In this document: positions 1-5,435 of the stretch, piece by piece
How positions within the stretch are numbered: the stretch's first letter is position 1
Layout of the letters: every line of letters begins with the position of its first letter
Origin: Acidobacteriaceae bacterium
GTDB lineage: Bacteria > Acidobacteriota > Terriglobia > Terriglobales > Acidobacteriaceae
DNA: 11,750 nt
Assembly: GCA_030040175.1 (NCBI GenBank)
Contig: JASHUF010000270.1
Location: 1 to 11,750 of the forward strand
Reading direction: 5' to 3'
Position numbers and translations under genes: made by a program
The notes under the pieces: model-generated
Database searches by the model: none
What the model saw: only the letters and a program-made list of their open reading frames with translations
Told to the model about the DNA's origin: nothing

Positions 1-1886
1 CTAGGGGCTAGGGACTGATCCGATGGGTCCTCTTCAACGAACAATTCGTCGACATCTTGCCGCTGCCGGCCTCTTTTGCTCCTTCGCTCCCTTGCTCCCT
101 CGCTCCCTGCGCTTTCGTTCCCTCGCTCCCTTGTTCCCCTGTTCCCGGCTTTCACCGGCGGCGCTGCGCAGATGGCGACGAGCTGCTGGCAGAGCACATC
201 GAGGGGATTGCGCGGGTAGCGCGTGGACTCGATGTGGCCCTCATGCATGGCGCGGGTGACGGCGGCGCAGGCGACGAGGTCGGCGCGGTATTTCGGAAAC
301 AGAATGCCCTCGCTGACCGCATCCACTGTATGGCCGGCGCGGCCGATGCGCTGCATGCCGCTCGCGACCGAAGGCGGCGATTCGATCTGGATCACCAGGT
401 CGACGGCGCCCATGTCGATGCCCAGCTCGAGAGTGGACGTGGCGCAGAGGGCGCGAATCTGGCCGGCCTTCAATTGTTCTTCGATCACCGCGCGCTGCGC
501 GGCGGCCAGCGAGCCGTGGTGAGCGCGGGCCACGGGCTGACACCCCACGGACGAAGACCTGTCCGTGGGGGCCCCGTTTTCGCCGGCCAGATCGTTGAGC
601 GCCCCGGCCAGCCGCTCGGCGATCTGCCGCGCGTTGACGAAGATGATAGTGGAGTTGTGCTGGCGGATGATTTCAAGCAGGCGGGGATGAATCGCGTTCC
701 AGATCGACATGCGGCGCGGGGTTTGCGAGGCCGGACCGGTGGGAATCTCTTCCATCTCGCCCAGGCGCGCCATGTCCTCGACCGGGACCTCGATGCGCAG
801 CTTGAGCTGCTTGGGCGCGGAGGCGTTGACGATGGTGACAGGGCGATAGGCCACCCCATCGAGCAAAGATCGCTCGATGGGGGCCCCGGTTGAAAGCGGC
901 TCCGCTTCGTTATCGCCGGGGGTCAGGGAACAGGGATCAGGGATCAGACCCTCCGTGCTTGCTCGATCTTCTCCTTTTTGCGCAAGACGAACATCCTCGT
1001 GTGAAGACATCCTCTCTTCCGGCTCGCTGGCTTGCCGGCTTGCTGACTTGCTGACTTGCTGCTTTTCTGTTCCCTGATCCCTGATCCCTGTTCTCTGTAC
1101 TTCCACTCCGCCCAAAAACCGCGCCACCTCTTCGAGCGGGCGCTGCGTGGCCGAGAGGCCGATGCGCTGAAGGGGCTTCTTGGCGAGGGCTTCGAGGCGT
1201 TCCAGGGAAAGAGCGAGGTGGGCGCCGCGCTTGGTGGGGACAAGAGAGTGGATTTCGTCCACGATCACGGTTTCGACAGTGCAAAGGGCGTCGGCGGCCT
1301 GCGAAGTGAGGATCAGGTAGAGCGACTCCGGGGTGGTGATGAGAATTTCGGCAGGACGGCGGGCGAAGCGGGCGCGCTCGCGCTGGGGGGTGTCGCCGGT
1401 ACGGACGCTGATCTCGGGCTCGCGGAAGGGCACGCCCATGCGCCGCGCCATGTTGGCCATGCCGATGAGCGGCGAGCGCAGGTTGCGCTCCACGTCCACG
1501 GCGAGGGCCTTGAGCGGCGAGATATAAACGATGCGGCAGCCGGCTCGGTCTCTCTGACCCCCGATCCCTGAACCCTGAACCCTGGCGTGCAGCATGAGCC
1601 GGTCCAGGCACCAGAGAAAGGCGGCCAGCGTCTTGCCGGTGCCGGTGGGCGCCAGGATGAGCGTGCTTTCGCCGCGGGCGATCACCGGCCAGCCCAGCCG
1701 CTGGGGCGCGGTGGGCGCGTCAAAGACGGCGCGGAACCAGGCAGCGGTGACGGGATGGAAGCAGGCGAGCGAGTCGGCGGGAGCAGCGGAGCTAGCGGGG
1801 TTAGCGGAGTGGGCGGAGTTAGCCGGCGCGGCCGGATGGGGGAAATCGGGACCAGGGGTTCCGGGAGTCGGCCGGCGCGGAGGCAT
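1..1886 (-). CDS. lhr: Lhr-type ATP-dependent DEAD/DEAH helicase, C-terminal part beyond the left edge
   Basis: Superfamily 2 helicase of the Lhr family, expected to unwind DNA or DNA-RNA hybrids in genome maintenance. 628 codons are visible and stay open to the edge. Motifs in order: Walker A APTGTGKT (79-86), YISPLKALA (motif Ia), TTPESL (about 184), DEIH (210-213, motif II), LSATQR (motif III, about 244), TIIFVNARQ (motif IV), HHGS (about 456), CATSTLELGIDMG, and QRIGRAGH (512-519, motif VI). RNPLDVLCQQLVAIC then follows, as in Lhr. ATG 1886 is the only usable start: TAA lies four codons upstream, and the next in-frame start (GTG at 1685) would remove the conserved FHP...QRLGWP segment. 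No clear Shine-Dalgarno is visible. The odd feature is repeat-derived segments between motifs, at about residues 103-116, 261-347, 438-449 and 581-609, none of which breaks the frame. It could instead be a pseudogene kept open by chance, but the intact motifs argue against that. Confidence 0.9.
   Translation of the reverse strand, partial: MPPRRPTPGTPGPDFPHPAAPANSAHSANPASSAAPADSLACFHPVTAAWFRAVFDAPTAPQRLGWPVIARGESTLILAPTGTGKTLAAFLWCLDRLMLHARVQGSGIGGQRDRAGCRIVYISPLKALAVDVERNLRSPLIGMANMARRMGVPFREPEISVRTGDTPQRERARFARRPAEILITTPESLYLILTSQAADALCTVETVIVDEIHSLVPTKRGAHLALSLERLEALAKKPLQRIGLSATQRPLEEVARFLGGVEVQRTGIRDQGTEKQQVSKSASRQASEPEERMSSHEDVRLAQKGEDRASTEGLIPDPCSLTPGDNEAEPLSTGAPIERSLLDGVAYRPVTIVNASAPKQLKLRIEVPVEDMARLGEMEEIPTGPASQTPRRMSIWNAIHPRLLEIIRQHNSTIIFVNARQIAERLAGALNDLAGENGAPTDRSSSVGCQPVARAHHGSLAAAQRAVIEEQLKAGQIRALCATSTLELGIDMGAVDLVIQIESPPSVASGMQRIGRAGHTVDAVSEGILFPKYRADLVACAAVTRAMHEGHIESTRYPRNPLDVLCQQLVAICAAPPVKAGNRGTRERGNESAGSEGARERRSKRGRQRQDVDELFVEEDPSDQSLAP
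75..145. repeat. Octanucleotide tandem array (YTYGYTCC) inside lhr
   Basis: Four 8-nt units run from 75 to 106 (TTTGCTCC, TTCGCTCC, CTTGCTCC, CTCGCTCC). A 15-nt interruption follows, then three more units at 122-145 (CTCGCTCC, CTTGTTCC, CCTGTTCC). On the helicase strand this encodes an Arg/Glu/Gly/Ser-rich stretch (about residues 581-609) between the conserved VAICAA and DVDELF segments, where Lhr proteins normally have only a few residues. Confidence 0.75.
543..570. repeat. Palindromic hairpin H1 inside lhr
   Basis: A perfect 10-bp stem (CCCCACGGAC at 543-552 with GTCCGTGGGG at 561-570) encloses an 8-nt loop. The flanks CACCCCA (541-547) and TGGGGGCCCCG (566-576) are identical to those of the hairpin at 854-882. 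On the helicase strand it encodes GAPTDRSSSVGC (residues 438-449), inserted just before the conserved AHHGS motif. Confidence 0.85.
854..882. repeat. Palindromic hairpin H2 inside lhr
   Basis: A perfect 11-bp stem (CCCCATCGAGC at 854-864 with GCTCGATGGGG at 872-882) encloses a 7-nt loop. The flanking CACCCCA (852-858) and TGGGGGCCCCG (878-888) match H1 exactly, while the inner stem is different yet still fully paired. It encodes GAPIERSLLDG in the helicase frame. Confidence 0.85.
924..947 (-). repeat. Heptamer array TCCCTGA/T, left inverted copy, inside lhr
   Basis: Three head-to-tail 7-nt units of the TCCCTGA/TCCCTGT type, read on the minus strand. The 24-nt block is the reverse complement of 1074-1097 with one mismatch (23 of 24), so the two blocks form long inverted repeats around a 126-bp segment inside the helicase gene. 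Confidence 0.8.
1020..1059. repeat. Octanucleotide tandem array (NNRCTYGC) inside lhr
   Basis: Five contiguous 8-nt units: CGGCTCGC, TGGCTTGC, CGGCTTGC, TGACTTGC, TGACTTGC. On the helicase strand they encode a Ser/Ala/Lys/Gln-rich stretch (QQVSKSASRQASEP). The array lies just left of the heptamer block at 1074-1097, within the large insertion between helicase motifs III and IV. Confidence 0.75.
1074..1097 (+). repeat. Heptamer array TCCCTGA/T, right inverted copy, inside lhr
   Basis: Units of the TCCCTGA type repeat head to tail; the whole tract runs from about 1070 to 1097 and ends with TCTCTGT. It forms a 24-nt inverted repeat with 924-947 (one mismatch). Confidence 0.8.
1551..1585 (+). 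repeat. Heptamer array (NCCCTGA) inside lhr
   Basis: Five consecutive 7-nt units: TCTCTGA, CCCCCGA, TCCCTGA, ACCCTGA, ACCCTGG. They encode part of VQGSGIGGQRDRAG (residues 103-116), which lies between Walker A and the YISPLKALA motif where the family has a short loop. The unit is the same type as the inverted pair at 924-947 and 1074-1097. Confidence 0.75.
1780..1824. repeat. Nonanucleotide tandem array in the 5' end of lhr
   Basis: Five 9-nt units: GGAGCAGCG, GAGCTAGCG, GGGTTAGCG, GAGTGGGCG, GAGTTAGCC. Because 9 is a multiple of 3, they give a Ser/Ala/Asn-rich repeating leader (ANSAHSANPASSAA) before the helicase core. No alternative start lies between the array and the core, so it must be translated if the helicase is. 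Confidence 0.65.
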
Positions 1887-2051
1887 GTCTTGAGATTAGC
1901 GCAGAGGGCGAGCGAATACAAAGCGAAGACGCAAACCGCATCGGAATCCGACGCTTGCGGGCCGATCGAGCCATTGTGACACTGGAAGGAAGTGCCTGGA
2001 TGGGCGGCAATCGGCCCGGCGTATCCCTTACCATGAACGTCGAGAGGGCGC
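1887..2051. promoter_or_regulatory. Divergent intergenic region lhr / acyl ligase
   Basis: A 165-bp spacer between two divergent genes, which must hold both sets of 5' signals unless the transcripts start elsewhere. I could not find a convincing -35/-10 pair on either strand. A purine stretch AGAGGG at 2043-2048 serves as a closely spaced ribosome-binding site for the gene on the right. Confidence 0.4.
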
Positions 2052-4940
2052 ATGCGCGAGAATCTGGCCTCGTTGCTCGACGACTTTCGCCGCAACGGAG
2101 ACGACGTGGCTGTGGTCCATTACCGCGGCAACCGGCGCCGGGTGACGACGTATGCCGAGCTGGCGCGGCTCGCAGGGCGATTTGCGGCGCTGCTCGAGCA
2201 GCGCGGGATTGCAGCCGGCGACCGGGTGCTGGTGTGGGGCGAGAACAGCGCGGAGTGGATTGCTGCCTCCTGGGGGTGCTTGCTGCGCGGCGTGCTGGCA
2301 GTTCCGCTGGACGCGAACGGGACGGCGGAGTTTGCGCGGCGCGTGGCGGAAGACGTGAAGCCGAAGCTGGCGCTAGGGGATGCGCTGCTGCTGCGGCAGT
2401 TGTCTCCCACCCTTTCGCAGAAAGCGCGAAAGGATGGGGCAACCGCAGCCGCAATCGGGCAGCTCGATTCCGCCTCTGCGCGACAGGATGACGAAGGTCC
2501 CTCCCACCCGAACGACCAAAGCCAAGACGTCGCGAGGACGGGACACCCGCCCGGGATGGGGCACCCGGATGAGGTATCTGCAAGAGGGGCGGCTTCCACC
2601 CTGCCGGCAGAGATGAGCGGAGAGGATGGCGCGGGGGAGGAACCAGCCGGAGATATTCCGCGGCTCAAGTTTGAGGAGTGGCTGAGCGAGCTGCCGGCGG
2701 AAGAAGCGGGAGCGGCAGCGGGACTGGGGCGCGACTCCCCGCTTGCGATCCTGTTCACTTCAGGAACGACGGGCGACCCGAAGGGCGTGGTCATCACGCA
2801 CGGCAACGTGCTGGCGAGCGTGGGCCCGATCGAAGAGGGCGCGCGGCCCTATATGCGCTACGAGTGGCTGATTCATCCGCTGCGCATCCTGCATACTCTG
2901 CCGCTGAGCCACGTCTTCGGGCAGACGATGGGCTTATGGATTCCGCCCATTCTCCGCGCCGAGGTGCATTTCGAGAGCCGGCTGGCGGCGCCGCGGCTGA
3001 TTCAAATCATCAAGGAAGAACGCATCTCTGTGCTGGCGACGGTGCCGCGGGTGCTGGCGATTCTGAAGGCGCGTCTTGAAGCCGGCGACCCCGGGCTTGG
3101 CGCACGGCTGGAGCAATCGCAGGGGATCGGGCCGGCGAAGCGATGGTGGCGGTTCCGGCGGGTGCATCGGGCGCCCGGGCTCAAGTTCTGGGCATTTGTG
3201 ACCGGCGGAGGCGCGCTGGCCGCCCCGTTCGAACAATTCTGGAATGCGCTGGGCTTTGTGCTGGTGCAGGGCTACGGGATGACGGAGTCGACGGCGCTGA
3301 TCACGCTGAACCATCCCTTTCACGTGGCCAGGGGAACGATCGGCAAGCCGCTCGCGGGGCGCGAGGTGAAGCTGGGACCCGATGGCGAGGTGCTGGTGCG
3401 CGGGCCGATGATCTCCGGGGCCACGTGGCAGGGCGGCAAGCTGACGCAGCGGGAGGACGAGTGGCTGGCGACGGGCGATCTGGCCGAGCGGCAGGAGTCA
3501 GGGGAGCTCAAATTTCTGGGGCGCAAGAGCGAGGTGATCGTGACCGCGTCGGGGGTGAACCTGCACCCCGAAGACATGGAGGCCGCGGTCGAAAGTCAGC
3601 CGGGCGTGGCCGCGTGCGCAGTCGTGGCGGTGGAGACGGCAAGCGGGCCGGAGCCGTGCGCGGTGCTGGCGGTGCGCGGCGCGGGCGCACCGGCGGCGGC
3701 GATTGAAGGCGCGAACGCGCGCCTCGCGGACTTCCAGAGGATCCGGCGCTGGGTGGTTTGGCCGGAGCCGGATTTGCCGCGTACCTCGACGGGCAAGGTG
3801 AAGCGCAAGGCGGTTGCCGATTGGGTCAAGGAATGGATCCGGCAGACGCAGGCTGCGCCGAACGGAAAAGCGCAGGCAGGGGAGGGGGCGCAGCCGGATT
3901 GGCTGCTGGCGCTGATTGCGCAGGTAACGGGCGAGACGCAGGAGGATGCGGGCGATGCGGCGCGCCTGACCGAGGACCTGCATCTGGACAGCCTGGCGCG
4001 GGTGCAACTGGCGTCGGCCATCGAACAGCGGATGGGGATGGTTTCGGGTAACGGGACGCTGGAAGAGGTGGGGACGCTGGGCGAATTGCGCAGGCTCGTC
4101 AACGGCGGAGACGAGGCGGGAGTACCGGAGTCTGAACCCACCCTTGCGCAAAGAGTGCGAGAGGAAGGGGCATCCGCTGAAGCGCGCAAAGCAATGGCCC
4201 CGAGACCGGCGGAAGAGACGCAGCCGCATTTTCTCTATCCCACGTGGCCATGGTGGAAGCCGGTCGAGTGGATGCGCATGGCGTTCATCGAGCTGGTGAT
4301 GCGGCCGCTGGTGTGGTTCCTCGCCGCACCGCGGGTGAGGGGACCGGAGAGACCGCTGCCGGCGGAGCCCATGCTGATCGTGGCCAACCATGTGACCGCG
4401 TACGACCCGCCGCTGCTGCAGTATGCGCTCAAGGGGCGGATGCGGCGGCACGTGGCGGCAGCGATGATGGGCGAGATGCTGGAGGACTTCCGGCACTGGC
4501 GCGATCCTGACCGCGCGCCGGGAACGCGGAGATTTTATGTTTGGGGTCCGGCGTCCTATTTCCTGGTGACCCTGCTGTTCAATGTGTTTCCGCTGCCGCG
4601 CTCGCGCGATTTTCAGAGCAGCTTTTTTCACGCGGGAAAGGCGCTCGATCGTGGCTATCATGTGCTGGTATTTCCCGAGGGCACGCGCTCGGCCGAAGGC
4701 AGGTTGGCCAGGTTCCGGCCGGGGATCGGCCTCCTGGTAAAGCAGAGCGATGCACCGGTGCTGCCGGTGGGGATCCGCGGGCTGGGCGAGCTGAAGGTGA
4801 AAGGGCGGGGATGGTTCCGCTCGGGGAAGATCGAGGTGCATGTGGGCGAGGCGATCCGCTTTGCGCCGGAGGAGACGGAGGCGGCGATCACGGAGAGACT
4901 GCATGAAGAGGTGGGAAGCCTGGTGGGAGGGAGCTTATAG
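2052..4940 (+). CDS. Tri-domain acyl-acyl carrier protein synthetase - ACP - PlsC acyltransferase
   Basis: A 962-residue fusion likely to make or repair membrane phospholipid. Residues 1 to about 600 are an ANL-superfamily ligase that activates a fatty acid with ATP: P-loop SGTTGDPKG (237-245), YGMTES (408-413), TGDLAE (from 474), GRKSE, and STGKVKRK with the likely catalytic Lys582. About 610-690 is an acyl carrier domain with DSL, the phosphopantetheine site being Ser647. About 735-962 is a PlsC/LPLAT acyltransferase with NHVTAYD (His780, Asp785), FPEGTRS (874-880) and LPVGIRG. ATG 2052 is the first start after an in-frame TGA at 2034-2036. E. coli Aas joins the same two enzyme types in the opposite order without a carrier domain. 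Residues about 117-198 and 696-707 are repeat-derived insertions. The acyl acceptor is not visible from sequence; lysophosphatidate or another lysophospholipid is inferred from the family. Confidence 0.9.
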   Translation: MRENLASLLDDFRRNGDDVAVVHYRGNRRRVTTYAELARLAGRFAALLEQRGIAAGDRVLVWGENSAEWIAASWGCLLRGVLAVPLDANGTAEFARRVAEDVKPKLALGDALLLRQLSPTLSQKARKDGATAAAIGQLDSASARQDDEGPSHPNDQSQDVARTGHPPGMGHPDEVSARGAASTLPAEMSGEDGAGEEPAGDIPRLKFEEWLSELPAEEAGAAAGLGRDSPLAILFTSGTTGDPKGVVITHGNVLASVGPIEEGARPYMRYEWLIHPLRILHTLPLSHVFGQTMGLWIPPILRAEVHFESRLAAPRLIQIIKEERISVLATVPRVLAILKARLEAGDPGLGARLEQSQGIGPAKRWWRFRRVHRAPGLKFWAFVTGGGALAAPFEQFWNALGFVLVQGYGMTESTALITLNHPFHVARGTIGKPLAGREVKLGPDGEVLVRGPMISGATWQGGKLTQREDEWLATGDLAERQESGELKFLGRKSEVIVTASGVNLHPEDMEAAVESQPGVAACAVVAVETASGPEPCAVLAVRGAGAPAAAIEGANARLADFQRIRRWVVWPEPDLPRTSTGKVKRKAVADWVKEWIRQTQAAPNGKAQAGEGAQPDWLLALIAQVTGETQEDAGDAARLTEDLHLDSLARVQLASAIEQRMGMVSGNGTLEEVGTLGELRRLVNGGDEAGVPESEPTLAQRVREEGASAEARKAMAPRPAEETQPHFLYPTWPWWKPVEWMRMAFIELVMRPLVWFLAAPRVRGPERPLPAEPMLIVANHVTAYDPPLLQYALKGRMRRHVAAAMMGEMLEDFRHWRDPDRAPGTRRFYVWGPASYFLVTLLFNVFPLPRSRDFQSSFFHAGKALDRGYHVLVFPEGTRSAEGRLARFRPGIGLLVKQSDAPVLPVGIRGLGELKVKGRGWFRSGKIEVHVGEAIRFAPEETEAAITERLHEEVGSLVGGSL
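2400..2640. repeat. Composite repeat-rich insertion inside the ligase domain
   Basis: About 80 codons between the ligase segments ending LALGDALLLRQ and starting IPRLKFEEWL do not look like ANL ligase sequence. They include the hairpin at 2406-2441, an ACACCCGCCCGGGATGGGGC block near 2543-2562 that shares ATGGGGCA with that hairpin, and low-complexity filler. The frame is preserved. Boundaries are approximate and based on where recognisable ligase sequence stops and resumes. Confidence 0.55.
2406..2441 (+). repeat. Palindromic hairpin H3 inside the acyl ligase
   Basis: Inner 8-bp stem CCTTTCGC (2411-2418) with GCGAAAGG (2426-2433), 7-nt loop, then one mismatch and four more pairs (CCCA with TGGG). 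It encodes PTLSQKARKDGA (residues 119-130). It matches 4137-4172 at 30 of 36 positions, in the same codon phase. Confidence 0.8.
4137..4172 (+). repeat. Palindromic hairpin H4 (partly decayed) in the ACP-PlsC linker
   Basis: A second copy of the 2406-2441 element with six substitutions. The stem is weakened by one internal mismatch and one G-T pair. It encodes PTLAQRVREEGA (residues 696-707) between the carrier domain and the acyltransferase domain. Confidence 0.75.
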
Positions 4941-4972
4941 CTGCTAGCTGCTAGCTTCTAGCTGCTAGCTCG
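4938..4972 (+). repeat. Heptamer array TAGCTGC at the 3' end of the ligase gene
   Basis: Five units: TAGCTGC, TAGCTGC, TAGCTTC, TAGCTGC, TAGCTCG. The first TAG is the stop codon of the tri-domain enzyme. A shorter array of related TAGCNNN units lies in opposite orientation at 5173-5193, so the two bracket about 200 bp. Confidence 0.8.
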
Positions 4973-5019
4973 TGTTTGCGGGGAGACGTCCGGCCTTGAG
5001 GAGTTCACGATGCTCTTGA

Positions 5020-5157
5020 GAGACGCATTTGCTTTTCCAGTGGTTCGTGACTCACGGCGGAAGCGAAGGGCGCCTCCCTGCTCTCGCGGAGATGGAGCTG
5101 TTCCAAGCGCACGTGGACGAGTTTGGCTACCTGCCAATGAAGAACGAGTGCGTATAG
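5020..5157 (+). other. Short decayed reading frame, function not recognised
   Basis: After an in-frame TGA (5017-5019) the frame is open to TAG 5155-5157 and reads ETHLLFQWFVTHGGSEGR..., ending in ...HVDEFGYLPMKNECV. The composition is protein-like rather than repeat-like, but there is no start until ATG 5092, which would give only 21 residues. I do not recognise the family. It may be the tail of a gene lost by deletion, since it sits between two inverted heptamer arrays. The rest of the 495-bp gap (4941-5435) holds only the repeats listed separately. Confidence 0.2.
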
Positions 5158-5172
5158 AGCACGAGGAGACTG

Positions 5173-5193
5173 AAAGCTAAAAGCTAGAGGCTA
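5173..5193 (-). repeat. Short heptamer array AAAGCTA (inverted relative to 4938-4972)
   Basis: Three units, AAAGCTA, AAAGCTA and GAGGCTA. Read on the minus strand they are TAGCCTC, TAGCTTT, TAGCTTT, related to the TAGCTGC units at 4938. The array ends one base before the inverted-repeat module that starts at 5195. Confidence 0.6.
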
Positions 5194-5194
5194 G

Positions 5195-5304
5195 AGCGTT
5201 TTCGGTTCACATGTTGACAAGCCGGGATTATGCAACGTGGCTCTTTCTTGAGGAAAGAGCCACTCGGCAGCATCGACCTTGTAAAAACTTGAACCGAAAA
5301 CGCT
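5195..5304. repeat. MITE-like module 1 with 15-bp terminal inverted repeats
   Basis: The ends AGCGTTTTCGGTTCA (5195-5209) and TGAACCGAAAACGCT (5290-5304) are perfect inverted repeats. The 110-bp interior contains a strong hairpin at 5237-5263. There is no coding potential beyond chance, and I found no obvious target-site duplication. Confidence 0.65.
5237..5263. other. Internal hairpin of module 1
   Basis: A perfect 11-bp stem GTGGCTCTTTC (5237-5247) with GAAAGAGCCAC (5253-5263) around a TTGAG loop. It lies between convergent genes but no T-run follows on either strand, so it does not qualify as a classical intrinsic terminator. Confidence 0.6.
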
Positions 5305-5309
5305 GTAAC

Positions 5310-5418
5310 GCATTTTCTGAGTAGCTGTATCCCGAAGACGGAAGGCAGAGTCGACGCGACCAACAGGGAACGGCGACCTTACGAGGAAATGAAAAGGACA
5401 CAGTAACTCAGAAAATGC
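5310..5418. repeat. MITE-like module 2 with 13-bp terminal inverted repeats
   Basis: GCATTTTCTGAGT (5310-5322) and ACTCAGAAAATGC (5406-5418) are perfect inverted repeats 109 bp end to end. The module starts 5 bp after module 1 and its end sequence (GCATTTTC) resembles that of module 1 (GCGTTTTC), suggesting one family. Confidence 0.6.
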
Positions 5419-5435
5419 CGTAGAAGCTGCTTTCC

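Noticed and set aside
57..893. Long plus-strand open frame antisense to the helicase.
   Set aside because: The minus strand carries intact helicase motifs; the antisense frame is an effect of high GC and has no recognisable domain.
1020..1097. CRISPR array suggested by regularly repeated units.
   Set aside because: Units are 7-8 nt and directly adjacent, with no spacers of typical size and no cas genes.
3498..4904. Long minus-strand open frame antisense to the ligase-ACP-PlsC gene.
   Set aside because: It is Arg/His-rich with no domain, while the sense strand encodes three recognised domains.
5237..5263. Intrinsic terminator for cheR or for the ligase gene.
   Set aside because: The stem is strong but no T-run follows on either strand, and it lies inside a repeat module, so it was listed only as a hairpin.
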